A DNA stretch of 64,000 nucleotides, taken from NCBI GenBank assembly GCA_002150815.3, contig NDFF03000400.1, positions 248,001 through 312,000 of the forward strand, read 5' to 3'. This DNA comes from Grammothele lineata (Eukaryota > Basidiomycota > Agaricomycetes > Polyporales > Polyporaceae). Shown here in pieces: positions 55,125 through 64,000 of this stretch (its first letter is position 1; every line of letters begins with the position of its first letter). The notes beneath the pieces were generated by a model, which searched no databases, had not been told where the DNA came from, and saw only the letters and a program-made list of their open reading frames with translations. Made by a program: the position numbers and the translations under genes.

Positions 55125-58100
55125 CTAGGCGTGGCTGACGCCACCCATGGGGACGGGGGGCGGGGGCGGCTGCGCGTTCGGGTCGTAGCCGTGAGGCATG
55201 CCCGGCCCAGGAGGAGGCATCATCATGGGGTAGGGCATCGCATGTTGGACTGCAAAGTGAGCAGCATCAGTCATCACGGGCTGTCCTGCAGGCACCAAGT
55301 GATACGAGACTGGCGTACGTTGCGGGCTCTGGTGATGATAGTAGGGATGTGCGTGTGAGGGAATGGGGGTGGGGGGCATGGAGGGACGGGGGCCGGCGCC
55401 ATTTGGTGGAGGAGGATATGTTCCGGGGGGGGGGGGGGCATGTAAGCTTGGGGGCTGGAAACGCAGGGGGTGAGATTTACGCCCAGTAGTCCGACGCGAA
55501 TAGTGGATACGTACGAGGCATCTGACCCATTGGTGTCGACGGGTACATCGCTGAAAAGAGTATTGTCCGTGAGCAAGATATTCCGCGGCAGAACCAGAAA
55601 CGCATACCATTCGGAGGAGGCATAGGGTAAGGCATAGGCTGCATGTACGGCCCCGGAATATATGCACCGGGAGGCGGGGGTGCCATTCCAGGCATCATCG
55701 GCTGGACCATCTGCGAGGACAGCGTTGGTTAGGATTGCAGATAGGGTGACAACAGCCGCGAAAGTTCGACATACCTGACCGGGGTAGGCGTAGGGCGGGT
55801 AGGCGTATACGTAACCACGCGCCGCCTGAGCCGCAGGGTCCTCCTCGTAGGAGGCGGGCGGCATGGGCGGAGGTGGGCCAGGGGGAGCCATTGGCGGGGA
55901 CTGCTGCTGAGGCTGGGGCTGAACGGGCGGGAACATCTGCATGTACCTCTTCCCGTTGAAGGGCCAGGTCGGGCCTAAACAAACGAACGCAGTCAGCACG
56001 CCATCCAGTCGGCCTAGCCTGCGAGTACAAGCGAGAAGAGAGCGGGAGACGCACCGACTTGGGCGGCCTCGATGACCTTGTGGTGCTTGAACGGGTTGAA
56101 GTCGTCCTTGACGTGCACGGGCGGCGTCTTCTTGAGCGAGCGGGTGCCGAAGAAGGGGTTGGGTGGGCCCTGCGGCGACGCGTTCTCCGAGCCCTTGGTC
56201 CGCTCCCCGGCAGACGACGACGCCCCCGATCCCGCCCCGTTCGCGCTCGGCGTCCCTCCCTGGAACCGAACAGCACCCGTCAGCCCTGCTCACTTACCGC
56301 CACTGCACGGTCCGGCGAGAGACGCACCGGAGAGAAGGCCGACGCCTTGACGTTCGGCCGGAACGACGACGCATTCACGTTCAGTCGGTTCTGCGCCGCC
56401 GGCGACAGCGGGCTCGCTGCCGGCTTCGCGTTCCCATTCGCCGCGCCCCCAGGCGCCGCGGCGGACGGCTGCACCTGCAGCGTCGGCGCGCCGCCCCCGC
56501 CCGTCGTCGCCCGCTTGCCCTTGAACGGCGGGATCTGCTGGATGTACATGTTGATCTTCTTCGGCCCGTCCCCGGGCTTGCTCGGCGCCGTCGCCGTCTT
56601 CGCCATCGCAGCGCTCGTGCCGCCCGCCGCGGCCTGCTTCGCAGCTGCGGCAGCCGCGCGAGATGTCTCAGCGCCCTTGCCCGCAGGGGGGATGGGGCGC
56701 ACACCGGGGGCGGCGGCGATCGTGGTAGACACGCCAATGGAGCGTGCGCGCGAATCCTCGGCGTCGCGAGTCGACTTCTCCTTGATGAGTTTCTGCTTGT
56801 CCTCATCCTTGGCAAGGATCGGCACGAGGTCGTCAGGGATCGGCTTGTTAAGCTTGAACGACTTGGAGAAGGAGACCAGGTCTGAAAGGCGCTTGTCCAT
56901 CTCGCTCTTCATGAGCGCCTGCTTCTTCTTCATCAGGCGGTCCTTCTCCGTCGACACGAAGTTTCTGAACGCAGGAAGCGCATCCGCCGGCTTCGCGGCC
57001 CCAGATCCGGAAGCACCGGGTGCAGGCGACGGCACCTTGCTCGCCGAGGGCGTCGACGACGTCGTCGTGCTTCCGGCAACGGACGTCCCGTCGGGTGCGT
57101 TGATCGCCACCTTGGGCACCTCCGTCTTTGCAGGAGGCGTCGTTACAGCCCCACCCTTGCGAGCGCCAGGAGGAACGTACGCGTTGGCGCCACGCACGAC
57201 GGCACCGTACCTGCGTATGCTTCAGCACAGCCATACAGAGACGAAACCGCCTCAACTCACTTGTCCTCCTCGTTTCCACCTGCACCATCCGTGGTCAGGT
57301 TCATAACACGCTCCTCGGCAATGTGGGTGTTGGTCGTAGCGGACTGCGTGTATGCATCGCATGACGAAACGTACGAGTCACGTGCTCCTCGTCAGATATC
57401 CTGTCCAGACCAACATCCGGATCGCGTTTGAGACTCACGTTCATGATCTCGTTCGCGAGCTGCTGCGCCTTGCGCTCGCGCTCCTTGAAGTCCGGCGCGT
57501 TCCTGTCCAGCTTCGTCGTGTACAGATCCTCGTCGAAGCCCGCCTTGACCCCGAACAGCTTCTCGTTGGCCGCGAACTGGTCCCACGAGCCACCCGTCGC
57601 GCCCGCGCCGAACGTGAGCTCGTCCACGTTGCGCGGGGCATTGGTCGCACCGGCGGCGCCCTGGGCGGACGCGCTGCCGGACTCGCCACTTTCGGGCTGC
57701 CAGGCTTGCAGCTCGCGGTCGCGGCGCGGGGTCGCCTTTTGCGAGATATCCGTGTCCGTCTTGAAGGCTGCCGACAGGGGCGATGCGCGTGCGAGCGATG
57801 GTATCCGGCGCGAGAAGACGAATTGCAATCCGAACCGCGGATGGTATAAAGAAGCCAGACATGAAGGAGCACAGCCATGAGCATCGCGGCAATAACGGGT
57901 TCACACGAGACAGGAAGGGGGGAAAGAAGGGGGAGGACAAGACACGCACAGTCGGCACCGTTGGGGATCTTCGCGTCGGCGGGTCCGGACGACCACTCCT
58001 GAATGTTCGTTGCGGCGATGAAGAACGTCTCCCTGAGGGCTGCGCCAGGGTTAGACACCTCCTTGACGTCCTTGAGGGTGACCCCGTGGGTGTCGCCCTC

Positions 58101-58631
58101 CGCGCTGGTGGAGAGCACGACGCCCTCGAAGCGCACGTTGGTCTTGGTCGAGATCGTGACGGTCGTGCCCTGCGAGCGCGCCAAAAACAGTGGGATGGAG
58201 ACAACGCGGCAGTCAGTCAATCAGCTTCGCAGTCGTCCCCTCCCCTCGCGCGAGGCGTTCTCCGCAAAGTGAGGGGGTCTGAACAGGAAGCACGCACCGT
58301 GAGGCCGGAGATCTGCGACAGGATGCGAGCGTGGTTGGCGTCCGCGGGGCCAGGGCGGGTGCCGTTCTGGAGGGGCGGGAAAGCGCCTTGCTGGTTGCCG
58401 TTGGGCAGGCGTGCGTTGGCGGGCCCGGGAGAATAGGTAGGGGAAGAGCGCGGGCCACTCCACGCAGAACCAGGGGGCCTCCTACACGGACGAGCGACGA
58501 GCGTCGCGGGGAATGAGTGCGCACATTCGGCGGGAAGAGTGGAGGAGAGGAAAGCGGGACAACGGGACTGACCGGGCGGTGGGATCGGGGCCCTTCCTGG
58601 GGGGCTTGGACTGTCTCGCAGCGGTTGCCAT
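55125..58631 (-). CDS. Ataxin-2/Pbp1 homologue (Lsm, LsmAD, PAM2), frame break in C-terminal exon
   Basis: About twelve exons: 58631-58573, 58481-58298, 58169-57950, 57767-57439, 57343-57261, 57210-56328, 56259-56055, 55974-55775, 55710-55608, 55550-55515, then a Pro-rich exon ending 55319, and 55249-55125 (about 850 aa). The Lsm domain (GTTVTISTKTNVRFEGVVLS, ~85-150), the LsmAD domain (WDQFAANEKLFGVKAGFDED; NTHIAEERV; EEDKYGAVVRGANAYVPPG) and a PAM2 motif (LNVNASSFRPN, ~560) define the family. PAM2 binds the MLLE domain of poly(A)-binding protein. It acts in stress granules, mRNA stability and translation. A C14 run at 55425-55438 interrupts the frame between the tenth exon and the conserved Pro-rich end: one base too few or too many for any phase-consistent splice I could find. 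Confidence 0.88.
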
Positions 58632-60142
58632 GGGAAAGTAAGAGTGAAAGAAAGGACGAGAAAGCAGCGAAGCAGCGAGAAAGGTGCGGCGAGAGAAAGG
58701 GAGGGAGAGTGCTGAGCGATAACAGTAGTAGCAGCGAAACCGGAGATGGGGCGGGAAGGAGAAAGCGGACTGGTGTCGGACGGAGGCGACGGTGAAAGCG
58801 GCGTGCTCAGCGACGCGGAGATGAGGTCGTCGTCGATCGTTGACGAGGCGGCGGGGCGGGGGCGGGCGAGCGTGAGCGGGAGGGAGAAGAGAGAGGCGGA
58901 GAGCGCAAACAAGAGGCAAGTCGTCGTCCGTCCCTCGACGCCGTCCACAATTCTAGCACTCCTCGGCCAGGCCCCCGGGAACCCCGTCCCCGCCCACCCC
59001 GGCCGTCCGTCCGGCTCAGCTCACTTTCTGACCCCCACGTCCCGGCGGTGTGCACCCGGCTGGCGTTGCCCCCGCCCGACGGCGCCCACGACCCGAGCCC
59101 GGTGCTCAACAGCGGCGATGTGGGGAGCAGCGGGGACGAGGGGTGGTCCGTGCCCGGCCGTACCACAGGCTGCTCCCGGGGTCCGTCCAGCGCGTGTTGC
59201 CATTCCAGACTTTGCCCAACGCCGGCCAACGCCTCTGAGCTTCTTCGCGTCTTCGCAACCCTCCGGCCCAAGGCCCTCTCCTCCCGCCTGCCCTCCTTTC
59301 GCACCCGCCCCCTTCTGCTGCTGCTGCAGCGGGCGCCGTCGCTACCTCAGCATGCGTCCGTGGCGCACCCAGCCGAGCCCGCGACCATCTCCGCCGCGCC
59401 TCCAGCGACGAGGGCCCCCCTGGGGGCAAGTGGCGCCTGGCAACACGGACCTGTGCCCGGGACCGCTGAGCGGGCAAACATGCACGCCTCGAGTCGCTCG
59501 GCCTTTGCCCGCGCTATCCAAACTCTAAGCCAATTCGTCCGAGTCTCGTCTGTGCATCGCGATCCAAGGCCACGCGCTCCCGCGAGCTTGTCTGCACGTC
59601 TAGGCCCCGCCCGAGACGTTCGCGCGCCGCGGCGTACGCGTATAGAGTACGGCCTGTACATCCGCGGCCGGGGCGCTGGGCAGGAGCGGGGATCGCGCTG
59701 CACTCCAACAGCTACCACGTTTCAATTGCCGGCGTATTCGTCATAGCCAGGAGTATCCGTCTCCCCGCAGCCATTAATGACCGTGCCTCCGTCAGACCAC
59801 CAGAACCCCGAACGAGAGTTCTCTGGTCATAAGCAAGCGAGCAGTGCCAGTCCGGATCGTCGCGCGGGGCAACGAACAAGTTTGACCATCCCATATGCTG
59901 CGCATTCGGCTCAGAACCCGCAGAACCCGCAGATCGCGCAAGACATGTCAGAATAACTCTGTATCATCTTGTATCATTGACCGGAATTGCAGTGGGTATG
60001 TTCTGGGCACTCATCATTTTGACTCAGCGTATAATTCGTTGTGCATTACTGAGCGATTAACATTATACTCGGGACCAAACGTAACATACGTACGCACTCC
60101 CGGATTAACCACACCACCCTCGTGTCAAGGCCTCTCGCCTTC
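58632..60142. other. 1.5-kb GC-rich intergenic region
   Basis: Promoter and possible long 5' UTR of the ataxin-2 gene on the left, and the 3' flank of the disordered gene on the right. A 260-codon open frame on the plus strand (58746-59528) has no splice signals and runs through CpG-rich DNA, so it is taken as chance. No gene called. Confidence 0.45.
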
Positions 60143-62758
60143 CTATTCCTTATCCAGCTCCTTCCCCAACGCGACAAGCGCCCCCTGCTCGAGCGTCGTC
60201 TCCCACAGCGCGACCTTTGCGCGCTCCACCTCCGCCGCGAGTGCCGCCCGCATCGCGCGCGCCTTCTCCAGGACCGCCTTCCGCCCCGTGGCCGGAACCT
60301 GCTTGGCCCCGTCTGGTCCCGATGTTGGCGTCGACGAGTTCCCGATGACGACGCTGCCAGGTGCAGGTACGGCCCGCGCCTTCCCCTTTGCACGCATAGA
60401 TGTCGATGCAGGCACTGCGCTTGGAGTGATAGCACGGGCAGGCAGCGACGGAGCAGCACTGGTCGACGGCGAGGCGCCGGGAAGGCCCACGGCAACAGGC
60501 TGCACGGTGGACACCGAGGAGGCTTGAGCCGCTGGTGTGGCGACGGCAAGACCGTCGACCACACCGCTTGTAACGCTCTTCTCCGGACCCGCCTGGGGCG
60601 ACACCTCAGGCATCAAGGATGGCGGGCGATCAGGATGGCATCCGTTCTGCGCCGGGGACGGCGTGTCCGCTGCAGGCGACATCGCAGCCGTTGTCTCCAC
60701 CTCCATCTGCGTTTGCGTTTGCGTCTCCATGTGCGTCTGCGTCTGTGTTGGCGTCCCTGCCGTCTTTTCTGCATCCGCGTCCTCCACAGGCGCAGCCGGT
60801 GGTGCAGTGTCCCACACGCTGTTGAAGGCAGCATCGACGTCCATCCCCGCAAACACATCGATCATCTTCAGCGCTTCGACCGCGCTCGCACTCGCACTGG
60901 CGTCGTGCGTGTCCGCCATCGGCCAGTCCCAGCACGGGGTAGTGGGCCCCGCATCGGCCGCATCCGTCAGCGAGGCCGTCGTGACGGAGGGTGAGTCGAC
61001 GAGAGAGGGCGTCGCCGGGTGGTGGTCCGTCAATATTTTCATTGGAGGAGCAACGGCCGGAAGGGGAGCGGAGACAGGCAGCCCTAACAACGCAGGGTCA
61101 ATCATGTCGTCCGAGATGGGTAGCATGTTGTCCGACTGCGAGGCGGTAGGTCCGTTAGCCTCGGTACCTGTCACAGATGGAAGGGGGAAGCAGGCGGCAC
61201 CGTCGTCGGGTGCTCCAGGCGGACACGTGGTCAACATCTCGAGCCAGTGATCGAACAAGGCCTGTGTCCCTTCCTCAGGCGCATCTGCTGGGGATGCGTT
61301 CGACGGTACCTCCGGTGCAGGCTCAGCCGCAGCCACGGTAGAACCGGTTGTTTGTTGCTGCTGAGCCATGAGCAGCGAGTCCACGAGTTGGTCGAACGCC
61401 ATAGATGATAAGGCAGGAGAGTCGGCCGCAATGGAAGGATCCGACGGTGGAGATATCGGAGTAGGTGATGTGGAAGCAGTTTGACTTGGAGCCACACTAC
61501 TACTCTGCGGACTCGCCGTCGATGATTGCACAGGCGCCGGGATCGGGCGGAAAGTTCGAGGACGAACGGTGCGACTGCGCTCTAGTCCGTAGTAGAGCGT
61601 CGCCGGTCGATAGTACTTGTTGACGGTCGCCATAGACCCATGGTTCATCGCGATTCCAGGAACGTGCTGAGGCTGAGGGTGAGGCTGCACCTGGGGCTGC
61701 TGATACCACGCCTTCGTTGCCGCTTTGTGCGCTGCACCTCGAACAAGCTGGACAAGATCCTCGAGAAGTTGCTTCCCGCGCTCCCGCTCCCAGTTGGTCC
61801 GGTAGTTCTCGGGACCCTGTCCCTCTTGGAAAGGATATGGCACGTCCCAATCGGCTGCGCCGGCTGGTACCGAGTTCAGTTTACGCTTCTTCAAGGGAGG
61901 GGCTGAGGCACTGAATGATGAACGACTAGTGGAGGATTTCCCTGAGGCGGATGTAATGGGCTGTGCAACTGGGGAAGCGGTTGGGGGATAGTGGGGGTAA
62001 TTTTGGGGTAGATTCGCCAGAGAAGGTGCACCAGGAAACAGGAGCCGGAGAAGGGAGACGACAACGGGGAATAGGTTCTTTTGTTGCAGCAAAGTGCCGA
62101 GCAACTGCTCACTGGTAGGACGGGGCAGCTGCGAAGGATCCAAGGGTCCTAGACGCGATGGTCGTCTCCCGATGAAGGGTTGGGAGGGTTCGTCTTCCAC
62201 TACGATGGGATTTTCCGCAGTAGTGCCACGGCCTCTGGCAAGATTAGCGGGATTGACGCCGCCGACCATACCCGCGAGGCCAAGCAGGGCCTGCTGATTC
62301 CTTAGAAAGTGAGGAGGGGGAGGTTCATCCGGGGAAGGAAGGGGGATGGGAGGCGGTGTGGGACGGGGAGTCGCCGACTTGGCTCGTTCCTTGCCTTTCC
62401 TAGGTTTCCGGGAGGAGGGCTCACCGCGTGACTGAGAGACAGTCAAATTTCTCCTGGAGGAAGGCCCGATGGGCTGTAGAGGGGCTCGAGATGGTTGGGG
62501 GGGAAACACCGATGACGCGAGATGTGTATGAGTGAGAGAGGGAGCACTCGTGCTCACGTTCGGCGGCAGCGGCGCTGGCGGGGTGACTGGTAGTTCAGCG
62601 ACAAGGTGGGAACCAGGAAGTGCAAGAGTCCCCACGTTTTGTGCTGTACCGCCAGGTAAGGCTAGCGGTGACGGCGACCTACCTCCCGATGGTGACGGTG
62701 GTGGGGATCCAAAGAGGGAGTCATCATCGTCTTGCAGTGGTTCATGGGTGTGCGACAT
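60143..62758 (-). CDS. Large disordered protein, single exon, unrecognised
   Basis: One uninterrupted frame of 871 codons, unusual in an intron-dense region. Most of it is disordered and rich in P, S, A and T. Ordered islands are PPPHFLRNQQALLGLAGMVG (~150), SEQLLGTLLQQKNLFPVVVS (~215), and ADWDVPYPFQEGQGPENYRT with NWERERGKQLLEDLVQLVRG (~310-345), plus a C-terminal helix (RAMRAALAAEVERAKVALWE). Basic clusters (APPLKKRKLNSVP) look like nuclear signals. A TQ repeat (TPTQTQTHMETQTQTQME) is encoded by a hexanucleotide repeat. No known domain was recognised; the aromatic PYPF/ENY island is the best handle for homology. A nuclear regulatory role is a guess. Confidence 0.75.
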   Translation of the reverse strand: MSHTHEPLQDDDDSLFGSPPPSPSGGRSPSPLALPGGTAQNVGTLALPGSHLVAELPVTPPAPLPPNVSTSAPSLTHTHLASSVFPPQPSRAPLQPIGPSSRRNLTVSQSRGEPSSRKPRKGKERAKSATPRPTPPPIPLPSPDEPPPPHFLRNQQALLGLAGMVGGVNPANLARGRGTTAENPIVVEDEPSQPFIGRRPSRLGPLDPSQLPRPTSEQLLGTLLQQKNLFPVVVSLLRLLFPGAPSLANLPQNYPHYPPTASPVAQPITSASGKSSTSRSSFSASAPPLKKRKLNSVPAGAADWDVPYPFQEGQGPENYRTNWERERGKQLLEDLVQLVRGAAHKAATKAWYQQPQVQPHPQPQHVPGIAMNHGSMATVNKYYRPATLYYGLERSRTVRPRTFRPIPAPVQSSTASPQSSSVAPSQTASTSPTPISPPSDPSIAADSPALSSMAFDQLVDSLLMAQQQQTTGSTVAAAEPAPEVPSNASPADAPEEGTQALFDHWLEMLTTCPPGAPDDGAACFPLPSVTGTEANGPTASQSDNMLPISDDMIDPALLGLPVSAPLPAVAPPMKILTDHHPATPSLVDSPSVTTASLTDAADAGPTTPCWDWPMADTHDASASASAVEALKMIDVFAGMDVDAAFNSVWDTAPPAAPVEDADAEKTAGTPTQTQTHMETQTQTQMEVETTAAMSPAADTPSPAQNGCHPDRPPSLMPEVSPQAGPEKSVTSGVVDGLAVATPAAQASSVSTVQPVAVGLPGASPSTSAAPSLPARAITPSAVPASTSMRAKGKARAVPAPGSVVIGNSSTPTSGPDGAKQVPATGRKAVLEKARAMRAALAAEVERAKVALWETTLEQGALVALGKELDKE
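60701..60757 (-). repeat. Hexanucleotide coding repeat (Thr-Gln units)
   Basis: On the minus strand repeated CAGACG/CAAACG-type units encode alternating Thr and Gln, interrupted by HME and MEVE. It lies inside the large disordered protein and is likely to vary in copy number. Confidence 0.7.
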
Positions 62759-63659
62759 AGCACTGTTTTCGGCGACAGATGTGGGATGAGAAAGGGGTAG
62801 AGTGAGACGAGGAGGATTTGTAGTACCTCGGCTGAGTGCTATCGATTGGGTGTCGCAAGGAAACAGCGAGGATGGATGATCCAGCTTGAAGATGCTGCGC
62901 CGGGAAATATATCAGATATGGGGAGCCATTTGTAAGAATTGTAGGTATATACCTCTGAGGGAGCGTTCGAGGCTGGCGAGACAGAAAGTCTGAGGCGGCG
63001 AATGGGATTGTGTGCAGAAGACGGAGAGCAAAACTTGCCTGAGCTCTCGGATGCATATTGTAAGCCCGCCGTTCCCCGGTAAGCGGAGTGCGAATAACTG
63101 GCGATGACAACAACCCATTTTCCAAACTCCGGTTCAACTATCCAACCAGCGCCGTGCGTACAACTGCGACGGATATCGAGCAAGTAACCTTTACCGAACA
63201 AAACATGCTCTTTCCTGTTTGCCAATACCGATAACTCTGTGTTAACTCTCTGCCCACACTATTGTCTCTTGGCTGTTTCCGATAACTAGCGGCTTTTTGG
63301 CGCGTATGCGGCCGATGCGTCTTTGAAAGCAAGCGTGGGCGTGTGGGCGTGTGATTGCTCTGAAAGCGTTCAGGAATTGTGCTCCTCCCAACTAAGGGTC
63401 TAGATTCAGGTTGACAGTAAGTCCTACTCGTCTTCTCTGTCCTTGACTGCCACCCAACACCGTGTCCTCGCACCTGCGAGTCGTCTGCTGTCTTCCACAA
63501 GCTTACCTTCGTCGTCGCGGGGATAGTTGTCGTCATTCGTGCCTGACTGGAAAACCGGACCGTGATACGAGAGGTGCGTCATGGGAGAGCGTCGCGCTAG
63601 GTCTGCCTCACCCTCGTCTTGGATCCAGGCTCAGTGCCATTCTCGATTCCGGCGGATCT
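62759..63659. other. Divergent promoter region between two genes
   Basis: Upstream of the minus-strand disordered gene and of the plus-strand partial gene at 63660. Open frames on the minus strand (62742-63137, 63138-63536) lack coding character. No feature recognised. Confidence 0.45.
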
Positions 63660-64000
63660 ATGGCACACCGTCCTCGCCCCCACGTCGCCATTCCTCCCGG
63701 CGCCGCCCCTCCTTCCAACCCATCCCCCTCCGCACACGACCAGCCTGTCTCGCCCGTCAATCTATGGGCGGATCGTCGCCACCCGATCTACACTCCCTAC
63801 CCTCCTGCGACGCCTACCACCCTCTATACCGGCCAGCATGGCCCGCGGATCAGTCTCGATGTCCCCAACCGACCTCCGAGTAGAGCATCGAGCGCGTACG
63901 AGATAGAAACAACGCGCATGTCCCTCCCCGAACCCCAACTCTACCGCTCATCTTCCCAAAGATCGACCCACCGCCCTCGGCAGAGTCACCGAAGTACCCA
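63660..64000 (+). CDS. 5' end of an unrecognised gene running out of the window
   Basis: From an ATG at 63660 the frame stays open to the window edge (113 codons), starting MAHRPRPHVAIPPGAAPPSN. It is Pro/Ser/Arg-rich with spaced Tyr and Trp (VNLWADRRHPIYTPYPPATP; LYTGQHGPRISLDVPNRPP). Two competing frames over the same DNA stop before the edge. The composition suggests a disordered N-terminus of a longer protein. The start is the first ATG in this frame after an upstream stop region; not certain. Confidence 0.4.
   Translation, partial: MAHRPRPHVAIPPGAAPPSNPSPSAHDQPVSPVNLWADRRHPIYTPYPPATPTTLYTGQHGPRISLDVPNRPPSRASSAYEIETTRMSLPEPQLYRSSSQRSTHRPRQSHRST

Noticed and set aside
56059..57306. 415-codon plus-strand open frame opposite the ataxin-2 gene
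   Set aside because: It is the antisense of GC-rich Ala/Pro/Ser coding sequence with clear Lsm/LsmAD/PAM2 homology and correct splice sites on the minus strand; long antisense frames are expected there.
58746..59528. 260-codon plus-strand open frame in the ataxin-2 upstream region
   Set aside because: No recognisable domain, no splice signals, very biased composition, and it runs through a CpG-rich promoter region.
1..64000. CRISPR arrays, prophage, bacterial operons, rRNA
   Set aside because: No regular spaced repeats or bacterial gene signals; the whole window has eukaryotic spliced genes.

Overview
The window looks like a slice of a nuclear chromosome from a filamentous basidiomycete, most likely an Agaricomycete and plausibly a wood-decay polypore. 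The reasons are: dense short genes on both strands with many introns of about 45-65 nt, GC-rich coding sequence, UTR-sized intergenic gaps, secreted acid proteases (two sedolisins and a pepsin-like protease), a single Mad3/Bub1-type kinase, and several proteins of a type I know only as hypothetical proteins of Basidiomycota. The taxonomic call is inference. I saw no CRISPR array, no rRNA, no convincing tRNA and no intact transposon. Gene models were built by eye, by joining reading frames across GT-AG introns so that phases match.

Layout. 0-2.5 kb: the 3' end of one unrecognised gene and a complete Gln-rich unrecognised gene. 2.5-17.6 kb: a secreted-protease neighbourhood with two sedolisins arranged tail to tail (4462-6679 and 6917-9220), a disordered coiled-coil protein, a membrane-anchored metallophosphatase and a GPI-anchored pepsin-like protease (14723-17598). 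18-30 kb: housekeeping genes, namely glutathione peroxidase, the uL4 assembly chaperone ACL4, COX11, a DNAJC8-like spliceosomal J-protein and RMI1, plus unrecognised genes. 30.9-36.3 kb: carnitine acetyltransferase convergent with an unusual SF1 helicase. An AT-richer block covers the 3' parts of both. 37-46.6 kb: TIM14, EFM4, NOM1/SGD1, SART1/Snu66 and the catalytic subunit of RNase H2, in tight head-to-head or tail-to-tail pairs. 47-54.2 kb: an unrecognised Met/Gly-rich protein, a SNF5-domain chromatin remodeller subunit and a BUB1/MAD3 checkpoint kinase. 55-64 kb: an ataxin-2 homologue, a large disordered single-exon gene, and the 5' end of a gene that leaves the window.

Functionally the region is mostly a mosaic of core nuclear, mitochondrial and ribosome-biogenesis genes. 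No classical biosynthetic cluster or defence island is visible. The observations most worth checking are: (i) the SF1 helicase, which has the UPF1 motif set behind an N-terminal region resembling a degenerate RNase D-type exonuclease fold; (ii) the abrupt change in base composition across two adjacent convergent genes; (iii) a C14 homopolymer in the ataxin-2 gene where the reading frame does not connect; (iv) the three secreted acid proteases within 13 kb; and (v) two small putative genes in apparent intergenic DNA.
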